NCBI GenBank assembly: GCA_018398585.1
Contig: JAGTTD010000015.1
Span: forward strand, 31,081,478 to 31,145,477
Length of the DNA stretch: 64,000 nt
Reading direction: 5' to 3'
From: Simmondsia chinensis
Lineage: Eukaryota > Streptophyta > Magnoliopsida > Caryophyllales > Simmondsiaceae
This document shows positions 32,301 through 42,584 of the stretch, piece by piece. The first letter of the stretch is position 1. The number at the start of each line of letters is the position of its first letter. The position numbers were made by a program, and so were the translations under genes. The notes under the pieces were generated by a model, which was given only the letters and a program-made list of their open reading frames with translations, did no database searches and was not told where the DNA came from.

Positions 32301-35280
32301 TTCCCCTAATAGTTAGTGTCCTTGTGGAAGGAAATGTTGTATCCTCTTTACAATTATAAGACAAAATTGTTTAATTAAGTAAGCCTCAAGAATTTAGCTC
32401 AAGTGTTAAGGCACTTGGATCTGACCCCTCATAATGTCTCAGGACTGGGGTTCAAACCATGTCATTGGTTACGAACAATTCTTTGAGGCAAACTATTGTG
32501 TCTTTGCGCAAATGCAATCTAGGATTATCAAAGTGTGTGCAAACTAGCCCAAAACACCCAGACTGCCAAAATAAATGTTCGACAGTGGGGGCACTCAAGA
32601 GCGGTCTAGACTCCAAGCAGCCCAAACATTTGCTCGGGGCTCCCAATTCATTATGGACCTTTTTTGAAAATCAATTATATTACGAATTTACATATATTGC
32701 ATATCACCATTTATAATTAGAGAATACCATATGTCATATATTATAAATGTATATGTAACATCATAAATAAAAGACTCACACATTATCTGACATTATAATA
32801 TAAACTGAATTATGCAAGGTGCTTAAACGGACAAGAAAACCTTCGTTATCAAAGAAAGAGCCCACCAATCAAAGTTGCTTTGAACCCCCTAAAATCTTGG
32901 GACTGGCCCTAGAGGCACAGGGTGCAGATTGCATTGAATCTAGAGTAAATATATGACCGACTACTAGTAGTAGTCATCCATCCCAGATGTTACCATAAGA
33001 AAGGGAAGCGAGCATTGGAATCTTGAATGACAGCAAATACTCTAATATAGAACTAAACACACATGGATAGGTCTCAATCGTATTTTAGAAGGTAGTTTAT
33101 TCTAGTAGTAATTGTCAAACGATCAACTTCCCAATAAGCTTAAATTGATGAGTAAAGGCCCATGAATGATTACTCTAACAAGCTCCTTCATACAAATGTC
33201 AATTGGACTTGAAGCGTAGATAGTGCACAAACCCCTCTGTACCTTGTACTTGAAATATGTTAATATTTAGAGTGAGGGTTATTAGATTCGAACTTGTGAC
33301 CTTTCATTCAACAAGGCTCTATGCAATATCAAAGAATCAGTTATCTTAAAAGATTAAGTTGATGGGTAGTCTAACGGTAATTTAGGTGAGATCTAACACG
33401 CAATAGTTGAACATCAAATAGCAGGAATAACGCAATAATCACTGGAAATCAAAGCTAATTGGCCATGGAAACGTCCAGTGCATTAATCTTAAAATATAAA
33501 ACCACTTTTGGGTCTTACTCATTAGCTTAAGTAATGTATGATGAACAGTTGATGGGTTTATGGAGCAGTTGGACAACCAAAAACCCAAACGGTGGGCCAA
33601 AAACACTAATTTCAGCAGGCAACTTCAAATGGCCGTACATTTTGATCCATGCGGAATTACGGGGCCTGTAACCCGTAAAATCAAAGCTCTTGGATCGAAC
33701 TATGCAGCCCCAACCGCTCAGCCGCTGGCCCCGCCTATTTTCTCCAAATTCGGCCTCTAAACATGTTTTCGGACCACTTTTATTTTCTACAAATAGTATA
33801 GTGGCAATTTTGTAGTTTTTACAATTTCAGGGCTTTGGATAGTTTAGCTTATAAATACTCATTTTTGTTAGGCTCTGATGCCAATTGTTGAAGTAATTTG
33901 GACAAATCTGATATACTATGATACCAATTTGTGAGGACAAATATTGAACAAACTTGATATACTTGGATATCAATTTGTTAGGAAATTAATACCTCCTTAA
34001 TGCGGAACTTAACACCCCAGAACTGGATTCGATTCAAATACTATAACAAACAAGAGAAGTAAGTAATAGGTAAAAGAGAACAAACGAAGAACACAGAGAT
34101 TTATGTGGAAACCCCTTTTCAATCGAGAGGGGAGAAAACCACCGGCGGAGATGGAGATTCTTTATTGAGTATGAATAATGGAAGAATTACAACGATATTT
34201 CCTCTGAACGAGATCTATGAAGAATTACTAAATCATTCCCTTTAAACTCTCGTGATGTTCTCAAATCAATGTGATGGCAACTCTCTCTTAATTTTAATTG
34301 GATACCTAAAACAGAAGCCCTAAACCCGTATTTATACTAAATGGCTAGGATACGCGCCGATTCCTTTTGATCTGATTGAGTGGGATGCTTATTCGGTGTT
34401 AGTACGGTAATTCATAGATCTTTGAACAACTAAGACTTTTAATCAACTCCCGATCGATCGGCCCCTCATCTGCTGCTTTTCTTGATTTTTCTCCTTAAAT
34501 CACCCGATCGATCGGACATCCCCCGATCGATCGGTGACCCCTCGGCAGCCATAAATCCTAAATACATAAATTTGAAGCATATTCCTAACAATTTTGGCTA
34601 GTCGTTTGGACATTATCTAATTACTCGCCACAAGAAACCCCAGTGTCTCTTCTCTTTTGGGGGATTCTTAGTTTACTCTTTGAATTTGACGGGCTCAAAT
34701 CGAACTTTACATTTCCATTTTGCATCATTAAGCTTTTGGGGACAGTTAATTTATTGACCTGATATCAAGAGCTCTATTGACCAAAAAGCATGTCTGAATC
34801 CCAATAACCACAGTTTTAACATTAATATAATTTAAGCATAAGTTATGAGGTGAACCAGTGCAATATTACACTTCAAGCCCAATGGATATTTGTGTGAACG
34901 AGCGTCTTAAACTATAAATCCACTTCCATGGTTTCTTCCACCAATTAAGCATTTGAAACAGTTAATTTCCTAACAATTAAACACAAAACTAGCACTAAAA
35001 TCACAATCGATATGCATACTATCATAATCAAAGACATCCAATAGAAAACGTACGTGCAATCTTGCCATTCCATGACAGTTTTCAACGACTTGGACGATGA
35101 ATTTTGAGGCAAATTCGAGATCGAAAATCCAGTAAAAGATCCACTGCGAACCTTGAATAATAGTCCAACATTAGATTGCGGCCTCCAATTGTAGCTGTGC
35201 GGTTTAATCAAGCTGATAGATGAGATGGAAAGAGAAGCAGCTGTTGAGCTTGGTGGTGCAACAATGGCGGTTGAACACAT
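26311..35280 (-). CDS. Plastid-type SRPBCC (polyketide cyclase/lipid transport fold) protein
   Basis: Seven exons, about 221 residues: 35280-35054, 32160-32061, 29145-29050, 28961-28909, 27718-27670, 27066-27019, 26403-26311, all GT-AG and in phase. Residues 1 to about 65 are Ser/Thr-rich and basic with few acids, like a chloroplast transit peptide. The mature part reads DCTVKMEVDVPTSVAYNCYS, then EAMPRWMPFISSV, then LEDKPDLSRWSLNYKAFGRD, IEFSWLARNLQPIPNQKIHW, GAVRFYPRGSSSCLIELTVS, and a C-terminal helix ALQPFLEGLLLRGLERFSRF. This is the START/SRPBCC cyclase-dehydrase fold; plant members (Arabidopsis At4g01883-like, from memory) are annotated as polyketide cyclase/lipid transport proteins without a proven ligand. 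Function is unknown. A plus-strand reading at 28913-29104 is only a shadow of exons 3 and 4. Intron 1 (2.9 kb) carries an LTR in the gene's orientation. Confidence 0.88.
27118..27470. mobile_element. GGCTCG-type element
   Basis: 'gggcataaatgagtcgagct' to 'cgacttcggctaaaatacat', with gagccaagcctaagcc words. Sits in SRPBCC intron 5. Confidence 0.5.
27832..28207. mobile_element. GGCTCG-type element
   Basis: 'ggtgtatatgagcccggcct' to 'gttgctcgtttacacctcc'. Inverted ends 'ggtgta-a--gagc' / 'gctcgtttacacc' are visible. Sits in SRPBCC intron 4. Confidence 0.6.
28332..28886. mobile_element. AT-rich TIR family (AATTTATCACTTAGGTACC type), copy 1
   Basis: Left end 'aaaatttattagttatgtac', right end 'gcttaagtcataaatccc', approximately inverted. 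Interior phrases include 'gttgacatggaacat', 'tgtcggaatatgct' and 'tcttctattagaatctagtg', shared with copies at 50720, 55993, 61197 and 63467. Confidence 0.65.
29386..29650. repeat. Tandem duplication of a ~130-bp segment
   Basis: 'tagtgttcctcttttctact ... tccttttt-atcatttgattg ... actaatccaaagcctctt' occurs at 29386-29512 and again at 29515-29640 with scattered substitutions. It resembles the right part of 10640-10890 ('gcagaagtagaaaactagtg', 'agccaaacaagtcctta'), so it is probably the doubled end of a MITE. Confidence 0.6.
29787..29890 (-). repeat. Au-like SINE, minus strand
   Basis: 'caacaacccagtgcctcata', 'gaggaggccttaccgctaca', 'agggaagctgtttcgaagg': reverse complement of the family, in SRPBCC intron 2. 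Confidence 0.7.
30210..30420. mobile_element. TTTGGTAT-type MITE
   Basis: Left 'gcctgtttgatatcgttttt' and right 'ggataccaaacaagc' are inverted. The interior is rich in 'tttttagtttt' and its complement. Similar units are at about 3845-3970, 7840-8060, 26560-26960, 57120-57310 and 60722-60934. Confidence 0.6.
30662..31190. mobile_element. GGCTCG-type element with nested SINE fragment
   Basis: Ends 'tagggtgcaaacgaacc' and 'ttatttacaaccctagtgc' are inverted. At 31091-31146 it is interrupted by an Au-like SINE piece ('acaacaaacccagtgcctta'). Confidence 0.6.
31554..32005. mobile_element. GGCTCG-type element
   Basis: Starts 'taggggtgtaaacaagcc' and ends 'caagtagttcattgg'. Internal 'aatcgagctcattatcaagt' and 'ttcaagctaatatccaccat' recur in the copies at 25770, 30662 and 59896. 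Confidence 0.6.
32395..32485 (+). repeat. tRNA-like SINE head fragment
   Basis: 'tagctcaagtgttaaggcac' (A-box like) and 'ggactggggttcaaacc' (B-box like) are 45-50 bases apart, as in a tRNA-derived SINE head. About 55060-55130 carries a weaker relative ('ttggctcaaatggtgaggca'). Confidence 0.45.
32680..32920. repeat. Dispersed repeat ending in an ACTTGCTTTG-CCCC-TAAAATC-GGGACTGGCC type phrase
   Basis: Ends 'cctaaaatcttgggactggc' after 'gagcccaccaatcaaagttg'. Relatives end at about 4975, 6015, 23200, 24030 and 49015 on this strand; inverted relatives are at 53180-53395 and 53400-53580. Confidence 0.55.
33886..34590 (-). mobile_element. Solo or terminal LTR with adjacent primer site, minus strand
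   Basis: On the minus strand the unit begins TGTTAGGAAT (34590) and ends TTCAACA (33886), the TG...CA rule. Two bases further is TGGCATCAGAGCC (33883-33871), a one-base variant of the tRNA-iMet primer site. About 705 bp. No gag or pol was recognised downstream. It lies in intron 1 of the SRPBCC gene, same orientation. Confidence 0.75.
34450..34534. repeat. Three copies of palindrome CCGATCGATCGG
   Basis: The 12-base perfect palindrome lies at 34450-34461, 34504-34515 and 34523-34534 inside the minus-strand LTR, in the part that would be U3/R. Spacing is 54 and 19 bases. Confidence 0.8.
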
Positions 35281-35620
35281 TTTTTTTATTTTTTTTTTTA
35301 TGTTTGTTATGCTTTGTTTGACTAGAATGATGAGTTAAGGGGTAGTCTCTTTGTTACTCACACACACTACTTGGGTCAACCGTCGAAGTTAGGGACGGCA
35401 ATGAAGCAGTTGATGGATGTGAATCACATGCTGTGGCTCGCAGTAAAGAGAGAAGGTAATATATTTTCTTACTAATTTTTAGCAGTGCCGATGTGGCACG
35501 CAGAGAGACAAAGTTTTTAAATAATAATAATAGTATTAGTTTTTTTTTTTATGTGATGTATGGATGGTATGTGTGATATTTATATTTTATTGACTTGTGA
35601 AAATATGCTTTGATAAAAAA

Positions 35621-36078
35621 GGGTAAATTATAAAAATTTTTGCTGATTTTTGCTTCAATAATAAAAAATTTTTTTCACAAATAAAACCACTCACTAAACT
35701 CCCTAGCTTTTGAAAATTTTTCACTTTGCCGTCAAATAAATTTTTTTGACCATTTTGCCCATCAACCAAAAAAAACTTATATTTTATCTCATAATATTTT
35801 TTCCTAAAAATTTTAAAATAATTATATTTTTATAAATATAGAAAATTTTCTTAATTTTTTTTTGCTAAAAACATAAAATATTTAATTTTTGTCTAATAAT
35901 ATAAAATATTTTTTTTAAAAACAAAATTAAACATTAGGAGCAAAAAGGTCAAAAATAAGTTACATGGAGGTTAAGTGATAAATTTTTAAAAGTGCGAAGA
36001 TTTTGTGAGTGCTTTTATTTGTGAGGGGGATTTTCTGTTTTTGAAGCAAAAGACAGGGAAGTTTTCTGTAATTTACCC
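35621..36078. mobile_element. MITE with long inverted ends (GGGTAAATTAT...AATTTACCC)
   Basis: Left GGGTAAATTATAAAAA, right TGTAATTTACCC. Inversion extends inward about 70 bases ('ttttgcttcaataat' versus 'tttgaagcaaaa', 'tttcacaaataaaa' versus 'ttttatttgtgag'). About 458 bp. Confidence 0.75.
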
Positions 36079-36624
36079 AAAAAAATAGTGTATAAGTTAA
36101 ACAAATTTTGCACTATATAAGAATAGTTGAATGGCCTTTTAATTGAAGTATGGCGTTTAGATTTGTTATAATTTGTAATGACAAAGGTACAGCCTTTTTA
36201 TATTGCAAGATAGTTTTGGCATAGTTGTTCTATTTAACAATTTTTGAAATTGAAGTGTATCAAATAATTCAAATATATTCCACTAAAATATTATAAAACT
36301 AAACTTTTATGGCTATTTTGTATTCTTTGTTTCAGTGAATAACTCGTGCATTATTTTATGATTGAAGTATGGCAAACCACTTAGAGAAAAAATATATATA
36401 AATATTTTTATTTTACTTTTTTTCTAAAATTTAAAATACCAAACCTCCTAGAATTGCAAAGATGAGAGAATGGGGTGTTTTGAAGATAAAGATATATAAT
36501 TTATTTTGATATTTTTAATAAAAATTTAATAATTTTTTTAAAAATTAAATACTTTTAAAGTAAAAAATTTTCTCTCTCTGGGTGTCATATGAGCACTGCT
36601 AAAAATGTTATGGCTCTGCCGGAG

Positions 36625-36680
36625 ATATACAAAATGTAAATAGTTTTTTTTTTTTTTAAAATAAACTATTTACATTTTTT
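36625..36680. repeat. AT-rich perfect-arm hairpin
   Basis: 'aaaatgtaaatagtt' and 'aactatttacatttt' are inverted around a poly-T/A loop. Confidence 0.6.
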
Positions 36681-36851
36681 TTTTGATTTTTTAAAATTAT
36701 ACCTATATTTTTTTAAAAAATTTTAAGTCGCATCGTAATATAACGTTGTTCGGACACAACCTTCATTTGGGGTAGCACCCTCCAAAACATGCATCAGCGG
36801 AAACCCTTAAGATACTAAGTTTGTTGTTGTTGTATCTTAATATAACAATGT

Positions 36852-37545
36852 TAGGGGTGTTCAAAAAAAACTCATAATCGAAATGCCTAACCGATTTTCT
36901 GAAATGCCGATCAGAAAATACGGTTAACCATACCAAATTTTCGGGTCGGTTAACTGGACCAAAAAAATTTGAGATATTTCGAGACGATAACTATTAGTAA
37001 TTTTATCCAATTCGGTTAACAGATTTACCCAAAAAGTATATGTCGTGTATATATTTTTACATATTTATAATATTAATTGTGAATTAAGTATGGTTTTCTA
37101 GCATATAGATGACTTTTCCATAGTGCACTATCAACTTTATCCCTCAATTCATCTCCTAGCATCAAGTACTCGTGCCCTATTGTTATATCCCAAATATTAA
37201 TAAGCACTACTTTAATGCAATCTAATGCTATTCGTTTGCCCACATATTTGTTAAAATAAGATATTATATGTTTAGTTTTTTAGAATTGGATTATAAGCTT
37301 CAAATTTGTTGAATATTCTCACGTTTTTAGACATTTACAAACCTTTAAAATGATTGACCAATATAGCATGAAAGAGGCATTGTATTACTTTTTCGATTAT
37401 CTAGTATAACTGAACCGAATTACAGAAAGTCGGTTAACCGATTTTTTCGGTTACGGTAACTGTTAGAGATTTTAAATTATTTTTGTTACAATTAATCGAG
37501 TCAAAATACTTTTTAGTACGGTTAACCAAACCATGTGCACCCCTA
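36852..37545. mobile_element. hAT-like MITE, CGGTTAACC type
   Basis: Ends TAGGGGTGTTCA and TGTGCACCCCTA. The interior is rich in aaccgatttt/cggttaacc words. About 694 bp. I could not see a clean 8-bp target duplication. Confidence 0.7.
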
Positions 37546-38471
37546 ATATCGTTAACATTTTATTTGTTTTTGCTAATGTGGTATTTTAAGAAAATAAATA
37601 TAAAAATTATTTTTTAAATATTTATAAAATTTTTAGATATTAAAAATTATTTAAATATTTTTAGATTATATTAAATGTAAATTTGAATTTTCTAAAATTA
37701 TTTTTCATAAAAATGTCAATTTTTAATTTATAGAAAATTTTTTTTTATTGAAGATAGTTTGGTAATTTCTTATTTATTTTAACAGAAAGTTAACACTGTT
37801 TGTATTAGGTGTGACATTAAAAATTTTTGAAAAGTTCAGATGTGACTTTAAAAAATTAAATAAGTTATGTTGTTTCTCAAACCATACTTACAATATAGGT
37901 GGTTTTTAACAAAAAAATCCTAAATTTATTTTTGTTATCCGTTTTATTAGCATAAAAGGTATAAAATGGATATTCTTACCTATCCTTAGTACATATTTAT
38001 GTTCATATTTATCTTATTGTCTGCAAATGTCCAATATCTAATGAGTCTTTATTACCAAACCAAGAACGAATATCAAATGATTATTTATACTCACTAATAT
38101 TAATTATTTAGTATTACTTTAAAAATATATTATATTTTTCTAGAATATTTGACACTTAATGGAATAATTACAGTGAGTACATATTTTTTTCTCCTTTTAA
38201 ATTTAGAAAATACATATTGAGTGTATACAAGACGGGTATGTGATAGGTATATGACGGGGCGATACGGATATAGTATTATACCAATAACCCCGTAAGGGTG
38301 GTGAGTATTGCTTCGCAATTGACATGCTACCCACTTCACTTGTATAAATACTTGTCCTAAGTAGGGCGGATGCCCACAGGTAACAAATTTTACCCATCCC
38401 ATTGTCATTCCTAATTAAGGGTTACCCGATTATATGTTTAGTTTCCTATTTGCTGTCATTTCTAAATGAAT

Positions 38472-38704
38472 ACCAAAGAGGGCACCAACACGCCGTCACT
38501 GGATCCCATTAGAACTTTGAATTAAGCGTGCTTAGGCGAGAGTAGTACCAGAATTGGTGACCTCCTGGGAAGTCCTCACCCTTAGGCTGGGGGCACTGGG
38601 AAACAGCCTCTCTTCAGGTTAATATCTTTAAGGGGGAAGGCCGGGTACATCCGCCCCCAGACCCTGCGTAGGCGGAAGCCCTTGAAGCACTGGGTATGTT
38701 CCTT
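38472..38704 (+). mobile_element. 5S rRNA-headed SINE, copy B (complete, with target duplication)
   Basis: Starts 'accaaagagggcaccaac', runs into 5S sequence ('ggatcccattagaacttt', 'taagcgtgcttaggcgagag', 'gtgacctcctgggaagtcct'), then the Au-like body ('gaaacagcctctcttcagg', 'ccgggtacatccgccccc', 'cttgaagcactgggtatgt'). Flanked by the 18-bp direct repeat TGTCATTTCTAAATGAAT at 38454-38471 and 38705-38722, identical on both sides. No terminal inverted repeats. Confidence 0.9.
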
Positions 38705-40175
38705 TGTCATTTCTAAATGAATCACCCAATCCAAAACTAGTTAGCTTTACAAGCCGAGCCCGAAATTAGTAGATTTTGGTCATAGGCTCATGAGTATGAA
38801 CACACCTAAATAAACCTATCTTATTACTTACCATATACATGCCACAACGAGCTAAGTTCAGGCACACATGAGATGAACTAAAGCCTAAATGAGTGCAAAG
38901 AGCCTAGATCAAACTTAAATTTTTTCGATAAATATCGGCAAAGTCATAGAACAAACAGACAACTCGAAAAGACGAGGCCTTAGTCATCTCGTAAATGGTA
39001 GTGGGAAAAACAACAAAAAAAAGAAAAAAAGAGAGAGAGAGAGACCAGATCAAACAAGCACGAAAAGCAAACCACCCAAACACGACAAAACAGACAACAA
39101 GCACAGGCCATACATGACGCGCAAGAACAAGCTCAGACGAAGGTCTCAAAAGAAGGAGAAACCAGACGAACAACATGGGAAACAGGAGCAGGACTGATGC
39201 CTCAACCACAAACCCATCCACCTCATTTAGCAAGCGAGTCTGCCACCATAGGTGGGTCGAAACCATCAAAATTGAAACCTCACTATTTAAATGAATCTAA
39301 ATAAGATAAGTTTAGTTTGGAGCTTGCCGAATTAAGTTCAATCTCAATCTTATTGAGTGCAACTTGAGCCTGCGGCGAGCCAAGCTGTTACAGTCAGTAT
39401 CATCATATGGGAAAATATTAGTTTGGAATTGGTTATGAGTATTATTAAGTGGTTAAGATGGTTAGAGATATTACTAGTTTGTTAATTACTTTGTTAAGTA
39501 ATATGTTAAAGCTATAAATACTTGTACTAATTGTTATATGAATAACAAGAATCAAATTAATCTTCTCAATCGTCTTCTCATTCTCTTCTCTACTCTCTCT
39601 TCATAAATTCTTCTAATTCATTCTCATTTCATACTCCAACTCTTCTCTTCTTCTCTCAAACCTTAATTCACCTTCATTACCTTCAATGTGTTTCCAAATG
39701 ACGCATTACAAGCTAAACTTGAAGTTTCTAAGCTTGGCAAGTTTGAAGCTGAACTCGAGCGAAGTAAATGGTGACGAGCCTAGTCTCGAGCCTCATGGCC
39801 TTAGGCTTACTCTAAATGAAATATAAGAATTAATGACGTAAATAACTAAAAATTCATGAATCCACTAAATCTTATTGGGTTAAACCCAACATGAACTTAG
39901 CCTAGACCATGCCATGTCGGGCAACTGGGTAAAGAGAGAGGGTAATATATTTTCTTACTTTTAATTGAATATGAATAATTAAAAGAGGTTAGTGTAAAAA
40001 GAGATAAATAAATTATTTTTATTTTATAATTAAGTAAGAGTAAGAAGTTTATAGTTAAAATAAAAATAAAATTATCTTATTTAAAAAAAAAATTAGAGTA
40101 ATAAAATAAAAATTTTATCAAATAAAATTAAAAATTTACCCAATTATCCTTGCTCTCTTTGGCCTCTGTTACCCT

Positions 40176-40741
40176 TAGGGATGTCAATGGGGCGGGTAAA
40201 ATCCACTACCCGCGGGTACCCGTCTCGTTTGGGGCGGGTATGGTTATAAGTGGGGCGGGTAGTGGGTACTCGGACCCGTCATGGGTATGGGGCGGGTACG
40301 AGTATAGTTTTATACCCGCCCCGCCCCGCTCCACCTCATACCCACCATACCCGCTTTATTTTGTATATAATTAACCTTTAAATTAAAAAAAATATGTGTT
40401 TAAATTCAATAACCTAAATTGTTTATCAATGTTATAAAAAAATATAATTGATTTTTAAAAGTAGTATTAAATAACTAATAAGACTCAGTATACATAATCG
40501 TTTTCTACTCACATTAGAGAGGGCACGGGGCTGGTAATGCATACCCGTTGGATACCCGCGGGTAATGGGGCTGGTACGGGTATGAGTTTGTACCCACCGG
40601 GGCGGGTACGGGTATTTACTTCATACCCGTGACGGGTAATAGAACAAATACGGGTATAGAATTTTTAAGTGATGGATACAGGTATAAAAGAGACACCTCC
40701 CGTACCCGTACCCGCCCCGCCCCGCCCCATTGTCATCCCTA
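40176..40741. mobile_element. hAT-like MITE, CGGGTA/CCCGC type, with 8-bp target duplication
   Basis: Ends TAGGGATGTCAATGGGGCGG and CCGCCCCATTGTCATCCCTA are near-perfect inverted repeats. Flanks GTTACCCT (40168-40175) and GTTATCCT (40742-40749) form an 8-bp duplication with one mismatch, the hAT signature. The interior consists of gggtac/cgggta words. It ends about 210 bp before the likely TATA box of the sterol gene. Confidence 0.85.
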
Positions 40742-40952
40742 GTTATCCTATTGTAAAGTAGGGGCAGGGGCTCTTGGAAACAAATTGAAGCTCTCTCCAC
40801 TCCCATCTAGAACATTCCATTCCGTCATCCGCGCCGGCCGCCGTCTCCGTCACCGACCACAGCGCGTCGCCACCCTCACCGGTGGCGAATCCCTAACTGT
40901 CCATAATTTGTGCAAACAAAAGGAAAAAAAACGTGGGAAAAGGGGATGAGAA

Positions 40953-40960
40953 TATAAAAA
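40953..40960 (+). promoter_or_regulatory. Probable TATA box of the sterol dehydrogenase/decarboxylase gene
   Basis: TATAAAAA lies after a GC-rich stretch (40820-40890) and about 30 bases before a plausible leader start near 40985. The 5' leader probably runs to AG|GTTTGT at about 41232 and rejoins at 42582 (TAG|GTTATGG). Confidence 0.4.
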
Positions 40961-41379
40961 TCCCATCTTCAGCGCTGGCATTCATCTCTCTTCTCCTCAC
41001 GTTGTCTGAGAGATTCCTGGTCAGATACGCTGGCATCCACGCCTTTCCGTTGTTATTTAATTGTATCATCTAAATTTCATTAGGGTTTTTGATGTTGTTA
41101 ACTCAAAATCAATTGGGTCTTCTGTATAACAAGTAATGGGCAAACCCTAGCTGGTGGAGAGAAATTGGAATTGAACATTGTCAAAAATCTCAAGTGAGGA
41201 ACAAAGGAGCTGCTGCCGTTGTTAATCAATCTAGGTTTGTCTATACATACAGTCCTTATGATCAATGAAAATGTAGATTTTGTAATGTGGGTCTTATGTC
41301 AAAATCGTGATGAAATGTGGAACTCCTTTTTTACTAGATTAGTTTGCTTATAGCAATGCGCTTGATTTGGTTCTTTTCC

Positions 41380-41530
41380 TGACAGTAAGGAAGCCAAATA
41401 GGATGAACAAGGGGGAACCGTTCCCCAAATTCCCTTAAACCCCTCTCCCCGAACCTGAAGGCGGGATCTGATCTCAGGTCACGGGCACTACCTCCTAGAG
41501 ATTTTATCAATTGAGCTAGTCGATACATTT
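41380..41530 (-). repeat. tRNA-headed SINE, copy 2
   Basis: Reverse complement reads 'ctagctcaattgataaaatc', 'tgacctgagatcagatcccg', 'gggtttaagggaatttgggg', matching 2122-2275. Lies in the 5' leader intron of the sterol gene. Confidence 0.65.
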
Positions 41531-41698
41531 TTGTTTCATCTTTTGTGGGTGGCTTTCATTTTTGTACTTTCTTTACCTTTTTGGGGTTTTGAATGAATCC
41601 ATGATCTTCAAGCACTTATTTGATGTAGTCTAATATCAAATTATAATACTCGAAAATTTGTGAAATTAAGGGTAGCACTGATTTTGAATTTGATTTGA

Positions 41699-41822
41699 TT
41701 TTCGGAAACAACCCCACTTTAGGGTAGTGCCCTGAAAGGGTAAGGCTGTGTACATCTCACCCTTCTCAGACCCTACTTTGGCGGGAGCCCTTTGAGGCAC
41801 TGAGTTTGTCGTCGTTGTTGTA
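41699..41822 (+). repeat. Au-like SINE copy
   Basis: 'ttcggaaacaaccccacttt', 'gggtaaggctgtgtacatct', 'ttggcgggagccctttgagg', (TYG)n end: the best-preserved non-5S copy in the window. Confidence 0.75.
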
Positions 41823-42204
41823 AAGCTAAATGGGTGAACTTTTGGATATTGGGGTTTATGATGTCTTTCCTTAGTAGCATAGAATAAATGTACAGTCATT
41901 CTAAAGGTCATCTTGCTATTTGCTGTGAAAGTAGAAACTTCTGGCAATTATCAAGGGGATTTGGAATGCATTGTGTGACATTAGTTGAAATTACCCAAAA
42001 TTTTTGACTTTGCTATCACAGGTCTTAGGTTCTTTTTCTAGCATTTAGAAATTCCTTTCCGGTAGTAAATGGGGCATAAAATTAGGTGGCGTGGGGGAGT
42101 TTTAGGAAGGAGTTGAGGAAAAGATGCTTTCAGGAGTTTTCCAGCTCTGGGGGTTGCCACAGTACTTTTTAGTAGATTGCTACAGGTTACTACAGCTCTC
42201 GCCC

Positions 42205-42228
42205 GGGGGGGGGGGGGGGGGGGGGGGG
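42205..42228. repeat. 24-base G homopolymer
   Basis: An uninterrupted run of G after 'tctcgccc', in the 5' leader intron of the sterol gene. The length may be uncertain in the assembly. Confidence 0.8.
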
Positions 42229-42584
42229 TGTTTGCTGGAGAGAGCAGCTTTTTGGATTGGAGCGTTCTAGCAGTCAATCAAGTCTATGTGATGGCTTGTA
42301 TGGTATCGCTGCGCATTAATGTTAGAGCTGGCATTTTTAGCCTTGTATGAAACACAAGCTGCTTAAGTTAATGGCCTTTAGAGCTTGCTATATTTACTGC
42401 ACATAATGGTTGTTTTTTATACTGTGATTAAGCTATTTTAAAACCATGGTTTGGTCCTGTTGGACTAGGCCTTCCTGAAACGCCTCTTCTTGTTTACGAT
42501 ATTGTTCTTCTTGTGTACATGGCTTTAACCATGCCCATTGACTTGTTTCTTCCAAATGCTTATCTATCCTTCCTTGCATAGGTT

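Larger units (their letters stand above)
35281..40167. other. Intergenic region with transposable elements
   Basis: No coding gene recognised between the SRPBCC start and the sterol gene. It contains three separately listed elements, GGCTCG-type debris at about 38740-38930, 39285-39395 and 39700-39800, and a degenerate Au-like SINE at about 36745-36832. About 37970-38415 is a decayed CGGGTA-type element ending 'tacccatcccattgtcattc'. Confidence 0.65.

Noticed and set aside
38472..38722. Cassandra TRIM element
   Set aside because: Cassandra carries 5S sequence inside paired LTRs with primer and polypurine sites. Here there is one unit, no LTR pair, and a SINE-type target duplication of 18 bp.
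40150..40374. 74-codon Gly/Tyr/Pro-rich plus-strand frame
   Set aside because: It lies across the CGGGTA repeat interior of the hAT-like MITE.
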